A stretch of 64,000 bases of DNA from Limivicinus sp963617275 (GTDB lineage: Bacteria; Bacillota; Clostridia; Oscillospirales; Oscillospiraceae), in contig CAVENX010000019.1 in the NCBI GenBank assembly GCA_963617275.1, positions 124,001-188,000 of the forward strand. The letters are read 5' to 3'. The notes beneath the pieces are model-generated. The model searched no databases. It was not told the origin of the DNA and saw only the letters and a list, made by a program, of their open reading frames with translations. Position numbers and translations under genes: made by a program. Every line of letters starts with the position of its first letter. Within the stretch, counting starts at the first letter, position 1. Of the stretch, positions 7,795 through 14,296 are shown piece after piece.

Positions 7795-9390
7795 TTACGT
7801 AGCCTTATCGCTGATGTGCATGTATTCGTCATAAGTGCACATACGGTCGATAGTTCCATCGTCGGTTATCTCGATTATTCTGTTTGCAACGGTCTGCGTG
7901 AGCTGGTGGTCGTGCGAGGTGAAAATGACGTTGTACCTGAATGCGTCAAGACCATTGTTGAGCGCGGCGATGCTTTCAAGGTCAAGGTGATTTGTGGGCT
8001 GGTCGAGTACAAGAAAATTCGCGCCCGAGAGCATCATCTTGCTGAGCATGCACCGAACCTTTTCGCCGCCGGAGAGGACGCTTACATTTTTATACACGTC
8101 GTCGCCGGAAAACAGCATTCTGCCGAGAAAGGTGCGCAGATAGCTTTCACGCTTGTCTGCGGAAAACTGCCGCATCCAATCTATCAGATCGCACTCACTG
8201 CCTTCAAAAAAGCTGTTGTGATCCTTGGGGAAGTAGGCGGGCTGGATGCTTGCGCCCCATTTGACGCTGCCGCTGTCCGGCTCCTCCTCACCCATTATGA
8301 TCTTATAGAGCATTGTGACGGCAAGTTCATTTTTCCCGATAATCGCAATTTTATCATCCTTCCCGACGATAAAGCTAACGTTATTGAGAAGCCTGACCCC
8401 GTCAACGCTTTTGCTGACCTCAGTGACAAAAAGCCTGTCCTTGCCCGGTTCACGGTCAGCCTTGAAGCCAACCCAAGGGTAGCGCCTTCCGGAGGCGGGA
8501 AGCTCCTCTACGGTGATCTTGTCAAGCAGCTTACGTCTTGACGTTGCCTGCCTTGATTTGGACTTGTTTGCCGAAAAGCGGGCGATGAAGGTTTGCAGCT
8601 CCTGGATTTTTTGTTCCGCCTTTTTGTTCTGATCCTTGATAAGCTTCTGGATAAGCTGGCTGGATTCGTACCAAAAATCGTAGTTGCCCACATACATCTT
8701 TATCTTTCCGTAATCTATATCGACTATATGTGTGCAGACGTTGTTGAGAAAATACCTGTCGTGGCTGACAACAAGCACGGTTCCCTCATAGTCCATAAGA
8801 AAATCCTCAAGCCACACAACACTGCTGAGATCGAGATTGTTTGTAGGCTCGTCCAGCAATATTACGTCCGGATGGCCGAAAAGCGCCTGCGCAAGCAATA
8901 CCTTGACCTTGAGTCTCGGGTCAAGTTCCGACATGAGGGTGCCGTGAAATTCCGTATCGACGCCAAGCCCCTGCAAAATGCGTCCCGCGTCACTCTCGGC
9001 CTCCCAACCGCCAAGCTCGGAAAATTCCTCCTCAAGCTCGGAGGCACGGATACCGTCTTCGTCACTGAAATCCGGTTTTTCGTATATCGCTTCGCGTTCC
9101 TTCCCGCAGTCGTAAAGCCTTTGATTTCCCATTATCACGGTGTCTATGACCGTGTATTCGTCGTACATATTCTGGTTCTGCTTGAGCACGGACATACGTT
9201 TTTTCGGCGCGAGTACGACGCTTCCCGAGGTCGGTTCAAGCTCCCCGGAGAGAATTTTTATGAAAGTGGATTTACCTGCGCCGTTCGCGCCGATGATACC
9301 GTAACAGTTGCCTGCGGTAAATTGCAGATCCACCCTTGAAAAAAGGACGGAAGAACCGAACTGCATAGATAGATCGTTTACAGTAAGCAT
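7795..9390 (-). CDS. ABC-F family ATPase (YkpA/YbiT-like)
   Basis: 531 residues with two ABC domains and no membrane segments, as in ribosome-associated ABC-F proteins. Domain 1 has Walker A GANGAGKST and LLDEPTNNLD. The linker is charged (about residues 245-290). Domain 2 has signature LSGGEKVR and Walker B LVLDQPTNHLDLES. Two departures stand out: the signature of domain 1 reads ELDPRLKVKVLLAQ instead of an LSGGQ-like form, and the catalytic Glu of domain 2 is Gln. The Walker A of domain 2 is also atypical (GKNELAVTMLYK), which is usual in this subfamily. Role by family: translation-related; drug resistance is not implied. Confidence 0.9.
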   Translation of the reverse strand: MLTVNDLSMQFGSSVLFSRVDLQFTAGNCYGIIGANGAGKSTFIKILSGELEPTSGSVVLAPKKRMSVLKQNQNMYDEYTVIDTVIMGNQRLYDCGKEREAIYEKPDFSDEDGIRASELEEEFSELGGWEAESDAGRILQGLGVDTEFHGTLMSELDPRLKVKVLLAQALFGHPDVILLDEPTNNLDLSSVVWLEDFLMDYEGTVLVVSHDRYFLNNVCTHIVDIDYGKIKMYVGNYDFWYESSQLIQKLIKDQNKKAEQKIQELQTFIARFSANKSKSRQATSRRKLLDKITVEELPASGRRYPWVGFKADREPGKDRLFVTEVSKSVDGVRLLNNVSFIVGKDDKIAIIGKNELAVTMLYKIIMGEEEPDSGSVKWGASIQPAYFPKDHNSFFEGSECDLIDWMRQFSADKRESYLRTFLGRMLFSGDDVYKNVSVLSGGEKVRCMLSKMMLSGANFLVLDQPTNHLDLESIAALNNGLDAFRYNVIFTSHDHQLTQTVANRIIEITDDGTIDRMCTYDEYMHISDKAT

Positions 9391-9416
9391 AGAATCTCCT
9401 TTGTTTTCACGCTTGC

Positions 9417-11420
9417 TTATTTTGCCTCTGCCGACTCAACGCGTTCAAGCCGCGCACTTCTGATTTTCCTGCCTGGTATTGCAAGAGGAACATATTCGGT
9501 AATTGTTGAAGACGTCTCCAGACCGTACCAATTGGCGACCGAGCCGCACATATGGCGGATGAAATATTTCGCCGCCAGCACAAGCTCCTCTGCACGTGTA
9601 AGCTCAGAGCCGGGAGATATGGAACGGCGCAGAATACCGAATTTAAAGCTGCCGACGTTTGAAGGACCGTAAATCGAGAATTTCTTCTGCTGTGGAGGAA
9701 GCTCACCGCTTGCAATAAGCTCCCCGACTATCTGCCTGAGATAGAAGTTGAGCAGCTGGTCATTTTTGAACCCGAGCTCAAGATTAACCCGAAAAATGAA
9801 ATCGGTTCCGTATGTTTCGATGCTGTAACGCGATGCATCCGGCTCATCCGTAACATTAAGGCTGAAAAACCAATATGCCTCGGCTCGTTTCGGATCCTTG
9901 TCGAGGATCGAGTAAAGGATATCGCGGTCGATGCTGTCCTTGTCGCCGAGTTTGTCGAGGAAAACAAGGTTGTTGGCGCACAGCGGCGTTTCCGTATCGT
10001 TTTTAAGCATACGCAGATTTTCGATATAGTCGGGCAGATTAAGCCGTATCGAATACTTCTGCTCAAGCTCCGTGCCTTTGTGCCAAACCTCCATAATAAA
10101 GAACAGCAGCAGCGCCATGAGTACCGCCACATAGCCGCCGTGGGCAAATTTGCTGAGACTTGAAATGAAAAAGACGCTTTCTATGGAGCCGAAAACGGCA
10201 AGAATGACGACCGACAGAGCGACAAGCTTCTTGATTTTCCAAAGGTATACGCTGAGAAGAAGCGTCGTCATGAGCATGGTGACGGTGATCGCAAGACCGT
10301 AGGCCGATTCCATCCTTGCGCCGGAACGGAAATAAAGTACCACGAGCGTACATCCGGCAAAAAGAACGGTGTTGACCGCACCGATGTATATCTGCCCCTT
10401 GGTATCGGAAGGATAACGGATTTGCATGTGCGGCATGAGATCAAGCCGGATAGCCTCGGAGACAAGCGTATAGGAGCCTGTGATAAGCGCCTGTGACGCG
10501 ATTATTGCCGCCGCCGCGCCGAGCAGGACGGCGAACGGCCGCAGAGCGGAGGGCAGCATCAGGAAAAACGGATTAAGATCTTCAATTGCCGGCAGTCCGG
10601 CGGCAGAGCCGCTGCCGATTATCCATGCGCCCTGACCGAGGTAGTTCAGAATAAGACAAATTTTAACGAACGGCCAGCTCCTGTAGATATGCTCTTTGCC
10701 CACATGACCCATGTCGGAATAAAGGGCTTCTGCGCCTGTTGCGGCGAGAAAAACACTTCCGAGGATCATAAAGCCAACCTTATTGTAATCACTGAAAAGG
10801 ATGCGCACCGCGTATACCGGGTTGAATGCGCGGATAACGGTGGGCATTTCAAGAATATGCAGAACGCCGGTGCAGCCGAGGAAGCTGAACCACAGCAGCA
10901 TAATGGGGCCGAAGGCGCGGCCTATCCTGCTGGTGCCAACACGCTGAACGGCAAACAGAAGCGTAATTATAGTCAGCGTAATGACTATGACCTTGCCCTG
11001 CCCGGCTCCAAGAAACCTGTCCATCGCCGGAATACTCCGCAGACCCTCAACTGCGGTCGCGACCGTGACAGCAGGCGTAAGCACGCCGTCCGCAAGCAGT
11101 GCCGAGCCGCCTATCATAGCCGGGACGATCAGCCACTTGCCGCACTTCTTGACGAGGGAATATAAGGAGAATATGCCGCCTTCACCGTTGTTGTCCGCCT
11201 TCATGGCAATAAGGACATATTTCACCGTGGTAAGCAGAGTGATCGTCCAGATGATCAGAGACAGCGCGCCGACGATAAAACTTTCGTTTACCTGCGCGAT
11301 GCCGCCGTTTCCGGCGATAATGGATTTCATGACATACATGGGAGAGGTACCTATATCGCCGTATACAATGCCTATGGTGACAAGGAACAACGAAAAGGAA
11401 AATGGTCTGCGCTTTTTCAT
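9417..11420 (-). CDS. kup: Kup/HAK/KT family potassium transporter
   Basis: About 667 residues starting MKKRRPFSFSLFLVTIGIVYGDIGTSPMYVMKSI, with the Kup signature GIVYGDIGTSP. Roughly twelve membrane segments fill the first 430 residues, followed by a hydrophilic C-terminal region. It mediates proton-coupled K+ uptake. A longer frame exists upstream, but the ATG at 11418-11420 has a GGAGG site 7 nt ahead and matches the family N-terminus. I saw no recognisable ydaO-type c-di-AMP riboswitch in the short leader. Confidence 0.93.
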   Translation of the reverse strand: MKKRRPFSFSLFLVTIGIVYGDIGTSPMYVMKSIIAGNGGIAQVNESFIVGALSLIIWTITLLTTVKYVLIAMKADNNGEGGIFSLYSLVKKCGKWLIVPAMIGGSALLADGVLTPAVTVATAVEGLRSIPAMDRFLGAGQGKVIVITLTIITLLFAVQRVGTSRIGRAFGPIMLLWFSFLGCTGVLHILEMPTVIRAFNPVYAVRILFSDYNKVGFMILGSVFLAATGAEALYSDMGHVGKEHIYRSWPFVKICLILNYLGQGAWIIGSGSAAGLPAIEDLNPFFLMLPSALRPFAVLLGAAAAIIASQALITGSYTLVSEAIRLDLMPHMQIRYPSDTKGQIYIGAVNTVLFAGCTLVVLYFRSGARMESAYGLAITVTMLMTTLLLSVYLWKIKKLVALSVVILAVFGSIESVFFISSLSKFAHGGYVAVLMALLLFFIMEVWHKGTELEQKYSIRLNLPDYIENLRMLKNDTETPLCANNLVFLDKLGDKDSIDRDILYSILDKDPKRAEAYWFFSLNVTDEPDASRYSIETYGTDFIFRVNLELGFKNDQLLNFYLRQIVGELIASGELPPQQKKFSIYGPSNVGSFKFGILRRSISPGSELTRAEELVLAAKYFIRHMCGSVANWYGLETSSTITEYVPLAIPGRKIRSARLERVESAEAK

Positions 11421-11601
11421 ATAAATCCTCCATGCTGCTGCCGCGCAAGCGGTCAGTCTGACGGTTTTCTGTGATAATAATGTGTTATTCTTACGCAAAA
11501 AACAGGAATATTTTATACCATTCTGCCGTTATTGTCCAGCCAATTATGACTTTTTTGTAAATCGACCGCATATTTCGGAACAATGCCTGATTCCGGACGG
11601 C

Positions 11602-11629
11602 TTGCCAAAAAGAAAAAAGGTGCTATAAT
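11602..11629 (+). promoter_or_regulatory. Promoter of queT
   Basis: TTGCCA at 11602-11607 and TATAAT at 11624-11629, 16-bp spacer. Confidence 0.75.
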
Positions 11630-11635
11630 GTCCGC

Positions 11636-11720
11636 TGACCGGTTTCCAAACCCGGTCCAACCCCTCGGAATTTCCGGGGGCTGTGCGGTCAGTCCCGCAT
11701 TCAAAATACTAAAATGGGAG
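11636..11720 (+). promoter_or_regulatory. Structured queT leader, candidate preQ1-class riboswitch
   Basis: The leader folds as a closed multi-branch element: CTGACCG (11635-11641) pairs with CGGTCAG (11686-11692), enclosing a strong hairpin at 11661-11680 (CCCC-T-CGGAA / TTCCGGGG) and a weaker one. It ends in an A-rich stretch just before the ribosome-binding site GGGAG. queT homologues are typical targets of preQ1 riboswitches, including preQ1-III in Ruminococcaceae. Assignment rests on context and fold, not on a consensus match. Confidence 0.5.
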
Positions 11721-11729
11721 AGTATGTTT

Positions 11730-12260
11730 ATGAGAACGAATGAAAAGAAAATAAAGATGATCTGTACCTGTGCAGCCACGGCGGCGCTTTATGCGGCATT
11801 GACAATGCTTACCGCGCCCATATCGTTCGGTGCGGTGCAGTTCCGCGTTTCAGAGGCGCTCTGTGTTCTGCCGTTTTTTGTACCGCAGACCGCATGGGGG
11901 CTTTTCGCGGGATGTCTTGTTTCAAATATAATGAGCGGGAATGTTTTTGATATCATTTTCGGATCGCTTGCGACGCTGCTTGCGGCAGGCTGCACGGCAA
12001 TGATAGGCCGGCGCGGGAAAAGCGCGCTGCTTGCTTGCCTTATGCCGGTGCTTTTCAACGGGGTGATCGTGGGCGCGGTGATAACCTACGCATATGAGGG
12101 CGGAAGATTTTTCGACTCTCTCGGACTTTTTGCGGTCAACGCGCTTTGGGTGAGCCTCGGGGAAGCGGGGGTCATGTATATTCTCGGCTATCCGCTTATC
12201 AAGCTTATAGAGAATAAAAGATTTTTTGCCGATATCAGAGCGGATAACGAAAAAGCGTAA
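11730..12260 (+). CDS. queT: QueT family transporter for a queuosine precursor
   Basis: About 176 residues with five to six hydrophobic segments, starting MRTNEKKIKMICTCAATAALYAALTMLTAPISFG. The stretch GAVQFRVSEALCVLPFF is characteristic of QueT (COG4708), the S component of an ECF-type transporter for preQ0/preQ1. Two in-frame ATGs (11724 and 11730) are possible; 11730 gives better spacing from GGGAG. A structured leader precedes it. No queuosine biosynthesis genes are in the window, consistent with salvage. Confidence 0.92.
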   Translation: MRTNEKKIKMICTCAATAALYAALTMLTAPISFGAVQFRVSEALCVLPFFVPQTAWGLFAGCLVSNIMSGNVFDIIFGSLATLLAAGCTAMIGRRGKSALLACLMPVLFNGVIVGAVITYAYEGGRFFDSLGLFAVNALWVSLGEAGVMYILGYPLIKLIENKRFFADIRADNEKA

Positions 12261-12298
12261 AGAGCAATGACCCCGGCACAGACTATGGTATAAAGTGC

Positions 12299-12327
12299 TT
12301 GCTTTTTTTGTCGGGATGCTGTATACT
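12299..12327 (+). promoter_or_regulatory. Promoter of the tRNA-Leu gene
   Basis: TTGCTT at 12299-12304 and TATACT at 12322-12327, 17-bp spacer, start expected a few bases before the mature tRNA. Confidence 0.65.
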
Positions 12328-12338
12328 GTGCATCACAC

Positions 12339-12421
12339 GCCGGTGTGATGGAATGGTAGACGTAGCGGATTCAAAATCCGCCGATGGCGACATCGTGTGG
12401 GTTCGAGTCCCACCACCGGCA
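12339..12421 (+). tRNA. tRNA-Leu (anticodon CAA)
   Basis: Acceptor stem GCCGGTG / CACCGGC plus discriminator A; anticodon stem GCGGA / TCCGC with loop TTCAAAA, anticodon CAA reading UUG; long variable arm CGATGGCGACATCG typical of class II tRNAs; T-arm GTGGG-TTCGAGT-CCCAC. The 3' CCA is not encoded. The 3' end is a classical integration site, and element-like genes follow. Confidence 0.95.
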
Positions 12422-12799
12422 TATAAAGGCGGCAGGCCGACCGTTAGGTTGACCTGCCGCCTTTGTATCTGTGATAAGGGACTCGAAGGGAGCGGGAGTG
12501 AATGGACTGCCGGGGGCAGTCCAGAGCCAAGAGCCGCACAGCTCAACTTCCAGCCCGTCAAGCTTCATAAGCTCGTTGATGATGTTGATAAAGTCCTCCG
12601 GCGCTTCGGTACTCTGGTGCCACTCGTCATTGCTTGCGTTGTGCTGCTTCTGGAGCCGGTCAAACGCTTCCGCATACGCCGCGTTGATGCGCTGCATCTC
12701 TTCCGTGCTCCCGCCCAGATCGGGGTGATTCTGCTTGGCTAATCTTCTGTATTCCGCTTTCAGTTCGTCAAGGGTCTTGCAATGCGTGAAGTAGTTCAT
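12371..12799 (-). CDS. DnaJ-domain protein, C-terminally truncated at the tRNA-Leu junction
   Basis: Starts MNYFTHCKTLDELKAEYRRL at an ATG with an AGGAG site. Residues 5-50 are a J-domain with the HPD motif (AKQNHPDLGG). The region around LDGLEVELCGSWLW belongs to a domain that in related mobile-element proteins continues much further. Here the frame then leaves familiar sequence (TAPGSPFTPAPFESL) and runs antisense through the tRNA terminator and most of the tRNA gene before a stop. The tail is therefore probably not native: the gene seems cut by recombination at the tRNA. It is likely a remnant of an integrative element; function unknown. Confidence 0.65.
   Translation of the reverse strand: MNYFTHCKTLDELKAEYRRLAKQNHPDLGGSTEEMQRINAAYAEAFDRLQKQHNASNDEWHQSTEAPEDFINIINELMKLDGLEVELCGSWLWTAPGSPFTPAPFESLITDTKAAGQPNGRPAAFICRWWDSNPHDVAIGGF
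12425..12464 (+). terminator. Terminator after tRNA-Leu
   Basis: AAAGGCGGCAGG / CCTGCCGCCTTT stem, directly behind the tRNA. It lies inside the antisense tail of the truncated DnaJ-domain gene. Confidence 0.75.
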
Positions 12800-12823
12800 G
12801 GTTTTCTCCTGTTCTTTTATGCG

Positions 12824-12839
12824 CATACAAGCTTGTATG
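12824..12839. promoter_or_regulatory. Palindromic operator-like site upstream of the DnaJ-domain gene
   Basis: Perfect 16-bp palindrome CATACAAGCTTGTATG, 25 bp ahead of the gene start. A near-copy CATACAGGCTTGTATC occupies the spacer of another promoter at 13317-13332. Confidence 0.6.
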
Positions 12840-12848
12840 ACGCTATTA

Positions 12849-12871
12849 TTTGACGGTCAACGACCGTCAAA
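12849..12871. promoter_or_regulatory. 23-bp inverted repeat
   Basis: TTTGACGGTC-N3-GACCGTCAAA. It overlaps the stop of the small RHH-like frame and could be its 3' hairpin, an operator, or carry the -35 region of the DnaJ-domain gene. Confidence 0.5.
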
Positions 12872-13060
12872 TTTTATAAGTTTTTCAAGCGCTTCGCGGA
12901 TAATTGGCGTAACTCCGTTTTTTCCTTTTCGCTCTTCGATGTAGTCGATAATATCTTGATCAGTATCATAACGGAGATTTACGCGGTAAGTTTTGTAGTT
13001 GTCTTTTAGCCAATGGGCTTTAACTTCGCTGCTTGTTTTTCCTATTGACTTGCGCCCCCT
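12857..13060 (-). pseudogene. Small RHH-like DNA-binding protein frame without a canonical start
   Basis: The frame reads RKSIGKTSSEVKAHWLKDNY, then KTYRVNLRYDTDQDIIDYIE, then NGVTPIIREALEKLIKFDGR and a stop. This matches small ribbon-helix-helix proteins of Clostridial mobile elements, which often begin near a KTSSEVK motif. No ATG, GTG or TTG lies in frame; AGG at 13058-13060 occupies the expected start position and a stop lies further upstream. Either the start codon has decayed or an unusual codon is used. The antisense-RNA promoter overlaps its 5' end. Confidence 0.5.
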
Positions 13061-13074
13061 CTCAGTGCTATAAT
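13045..13074 (+). promoter_or_regulatory. Promoter of the putative antisense (antitoxin) RNA
   Basis: TTGACT at 13045-13050 and TATAAT at 13069-13074 with an 18-bp spacer; no coding sequence follows on this strand. Confidence 0.65.
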
Positions 13075-13080
13075 TTGGAT

Positions 13081-13181
13081 TAAGAGGGGGCTACCCGTTG
13101 CAGCGGGTCCGGCTAACCTCGTTCAAATTTGTCGTTTGAAGATTTAACCGTTCTCGTGCTGGGGGCGGTTATTTCTTTTTA
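13081..13181 (+). ncRNA. Putative antitoxin RNA, convergent with the small toxin gene
   Basis: About 100 nt from the promoter at 13045-13074 to an intrinsic terminator (AACCG..CGGTT followed by ATTTCTTTTT, 13145-13180). It contains a stable hairpin ACCCG-TTGCAG-CGGGT. Its 3' part overlaps the end of the toxin frame (13169-13171) on the other strand, the arrangement known from RatA/TxpA and SR4/BsrG type I systems. Expression is inferred only. Confidence 0.55.
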
Positions 13182-13252
13182 GTTACGTTAATAACTCCAA
13201 AGATAACAACGGCTAACAGGTTCAGCAAAGAAAGAATTTCTAAAACTGTCAT
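13169..13252 (-). CDS. Small hydrophobic membrane peptide, putative type I toxin
   Basis: 27 residues beginning MTVLEILSLLNLL and ending INVTKKK: a short polar N-terminus, one hydrophobic span of about 20 residues and a lysine-rich C-terminus. This is the layout of the TxpA/BsrG/holin-like type I toxins of Firmicutes, which often start MTVxEAL. It has a strong AGGAGG site 8 nt before the ATG, its own promoter, and a convergent RNA overlapping its 3' end. It belongs to the tRNA-Leu element remnant. Not annotated by length-filtered gene callers. Confidence 0.65.
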   Translation of the reverse strand: MTVLEILSLLNLLAVVIFGVINVTKKK

Positions 13253-13309
13253 GTTGGCACCTCCTCGTATGTACGTTGGAGGTTTGCCGTTCCCCTCTTG
13301 ACGTGGCCT

Positions 13310-13338
13310 ATAATAGCATACAGGCTTGTATCTGTCGA
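13310..13338 (-). promoter_or_regulatory. Toxin promoter with palindromic operator in the spacer
   Basis: Reading on the minus strand: TCGACA (13333-13338), 17-bp spacer, TATTAT (13310-13315). The spacer is nearly filled by the palindrome-like CATACAGGCTTGTATC (13317-13332), related to the site at 12824-12839. Confidence 0.6.
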
Positions 13339-13434
13339 GCCTCAAATTCCCTCTTTAGCAAAACCGCACAAAAGCGGAGCAATAAATTGTGCAAAATGCG
13401 TAACACAGTACAAGCGACGATTTTATAGCAACAG

Positions 13435-13465
13435 AGAAGCAGCAGGGGTCAACCCTGCTGCTTCT
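13435..13465. terminator. Stem-loop at the 3' end of the small RHH gene
   Basis: AGAAGCAGCAGGG / CCCTGCTGCTTCT with loop GTCAA. The RHH gene's stop codon lies in the loop. A T-run follows only on the plus strand. Confidence 0.55.
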
Positions 13466-13619
13466 GTTTTTCAATGTCCTTGCGTATGAGGCTTTTGATG
13501 TAGCCGGATTTGTTTTCCTGCTTCTCCAGCTGCTCGAGGATGTCCGCCTCCGTGGCCTTTACCAACCGGATGTTGATCACGGTTGTTTTTTCTTTGTTGT
13601 ACTTGTCTTGAGGTCTCAT
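13449..13619 (-). CDS. Small RHH-type DNA-binding protein
   Basis: 56 residues beginning MRPQDKYNKEKTTVINIRLV, then an amphipathic region ending SGYIKSLIRKDIEKQ. The pattern of a short beta strand (TTVINIRLV) followed by two helices is that of ribbon-helix-helix regulators in Clostridial mobile elements. The ribosome-binding site is GGAGG inside the end of the preceding gene, and its ATG overlaps that gene's stop as ATGA, indicating translational coupling. Probable repressor or accessory DNA-binding protein of the element; targets unknown. Confidence 0.7.
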   Translation of the reverse strand: MRPQDKYNKEKTTVINIRLVKATEADILEQLEKQENKSGYIKSLIRKDIEKQKQQG

Positions 13620-13774
13620 TTTTTCACTGCCTCCGAAATGTCAAACACTGCGACCGCAGCTACCAGCGCGGCAGATATCCAAAATATCAAACTCGCCCCA
13701 TGCTTGACGGCATTTACACAATTGAGAGCAAACAACAGATATAACGCTGAGTTTCTGATTTTTTTCTTGCACAT
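13616..13774 (-). CDS. Small membrane protein of the integrated element
   Basis: 52 residues beginning MCKKKIRNSALYLLFALNCV and ending VFDISEAVKK. Two hydrophobic stretches (about 9-22 and 28-45) predict a small membrane protein. A longer open frame exists upstream, but it overlaps the 38-residue gene in another frame and is not protein-like. The internal ATG has no strong ribosome-binding site. It overlaps the RHH gene by ATGA, so the two are probably co-translated. Similar short proteins accompany Clostridial integrative elements; function unknown. Confidence 0.55.
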   Translation of the reverse strand: MCKKKIRNSALYLLFALNCVNAVKHGASLIFWISAALVAAVAVFDISEAVKK

Positions 13775-13838
13775 TTTTTCGTTTCGGCTTATAATGGCAT
13801 TGGGCAGGGCGGGCGGTTCCCCGCCGCGCCCCGTTTCA

Positions 13839-13955
13839 TTAGCCTTTGACAATTTCCCAGATCGCCGCCGCGATGCTTGTGATGTATGACAGGATTTCAA
13901 GCACCGTGCGCACGGTTTCGAGCTTGTCAGGGGCTTTCTTTTTCCCTTTAGCCAT
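13839..13955 (-). CDS. 38-residue basic/hydrophobic peptide
   Basis: Begins MAKGKKKAPDKLETVRTVLE and ends in a hydrophobic stretch with AAAIWEIVKG. It has a good AAGGAGAAAGGC site and lies about 50 nt downstream of a consensus minus-strand promoter. A GC-rich stem-loop (GGCGGGG-AA-CCGCCCGCC) follows its stop, so it may be a separate transcript from the next two genes. Lysine-rich N-terminus plus an amphipathic or membrane helix suggests a membrane-active or membrane-anchored peptide; function unknown. Confidence 0.55.
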   Translation of the reverse strand: MAKGKKKAPDKLETVRTVLEILSYITSIAAAIWEIVKG

Positions 13956-14011
13956 TGCCTTTCTCCTTGTTTCAAATTTCCCTCGGGTTTTCGCCCCCTC
14001 GGGATGGTTTA

Positions 14012-14040
14012 ATTATAACATACGTATGTACTTATGTCAA
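14012..14040 (-). promoter_or_regulatory. Strong promoter with palindrome in the spacer (minus strand)
   Basis: TTGACA (14035-14040), 17-bp spacer, TATAAT (14012-14017), both consensus. The spacer contains the perfect palindrome ACATACGTATGT (14018-14029), placed like the operator in the toxin promoter. Confidence 0.75.
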
Positions 14041-14296
14041 GGGGAGTTATTAAAAATCTAAAAAATTTCGGAAAAACGTAAGGAATAAACATGATAAATC
14101 CTAATGTTGACATGAGAGATTTTAATAGATAGATCCTGTCGCCCCAACACTACGCACTATATATGTTATCTATATTACGTCTTATATATAGATGCGTACA
14201 ATGCAGAGCGGCCGGAGGACGTGCGCCAGAGCGCCGCGGCGGCGGGGAGTAAGCAGACGCTTCCCTGCTTTCAGAAACTGGATCTTTCACTGTGCT
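14041..14296. other. Intergenic region, AT-rich then GC-rich, no gene recognised
   Basis: 256 bp. The first half is AT-rich with short TATATA tracts (TATATATGTTATCTATATTA and CTTATATATAGATG); the second is GC-rich. Composition changes abruptly near 14200, which may mark a recombination boundary. No ORF with a ribosome-binding site. Confidence 0.35.

Noticed and set aside
6844..8541. 565-codon open frame on the plus strand
   Set aside because: It lies antisense to mrp and the ABC-F gene, both with complete motifs; it is a shadow of their codon bias and has no family-like sequence.
11421..11600. c-di-AMP (ydaO) riboswitch upstream of kup
   Set aside because: The space before kup is short and shows no ydaO-like helices or conserved blocks.
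12283..12561. Minus-strand frame over the tRNA gene
   Set aside because: It overlaps the tRNA-Leu gene and its terminator and lacks protein-like sequence.
13301..13320. Plus-strand promoter TTGACG...TATAAT near 13300
   Set aside because: The two boxes are only about five bases apart; the sequence serves better as the minus-strand toxin promoter.
13616..13975. 119-codon minus-strand frame as a full gene
   Set aside because: Its first half overlaps, in another frame, the better-supported 38-residue gene with a ribosome-binding site; only the internal ATG product of 52 residues is protein-like.
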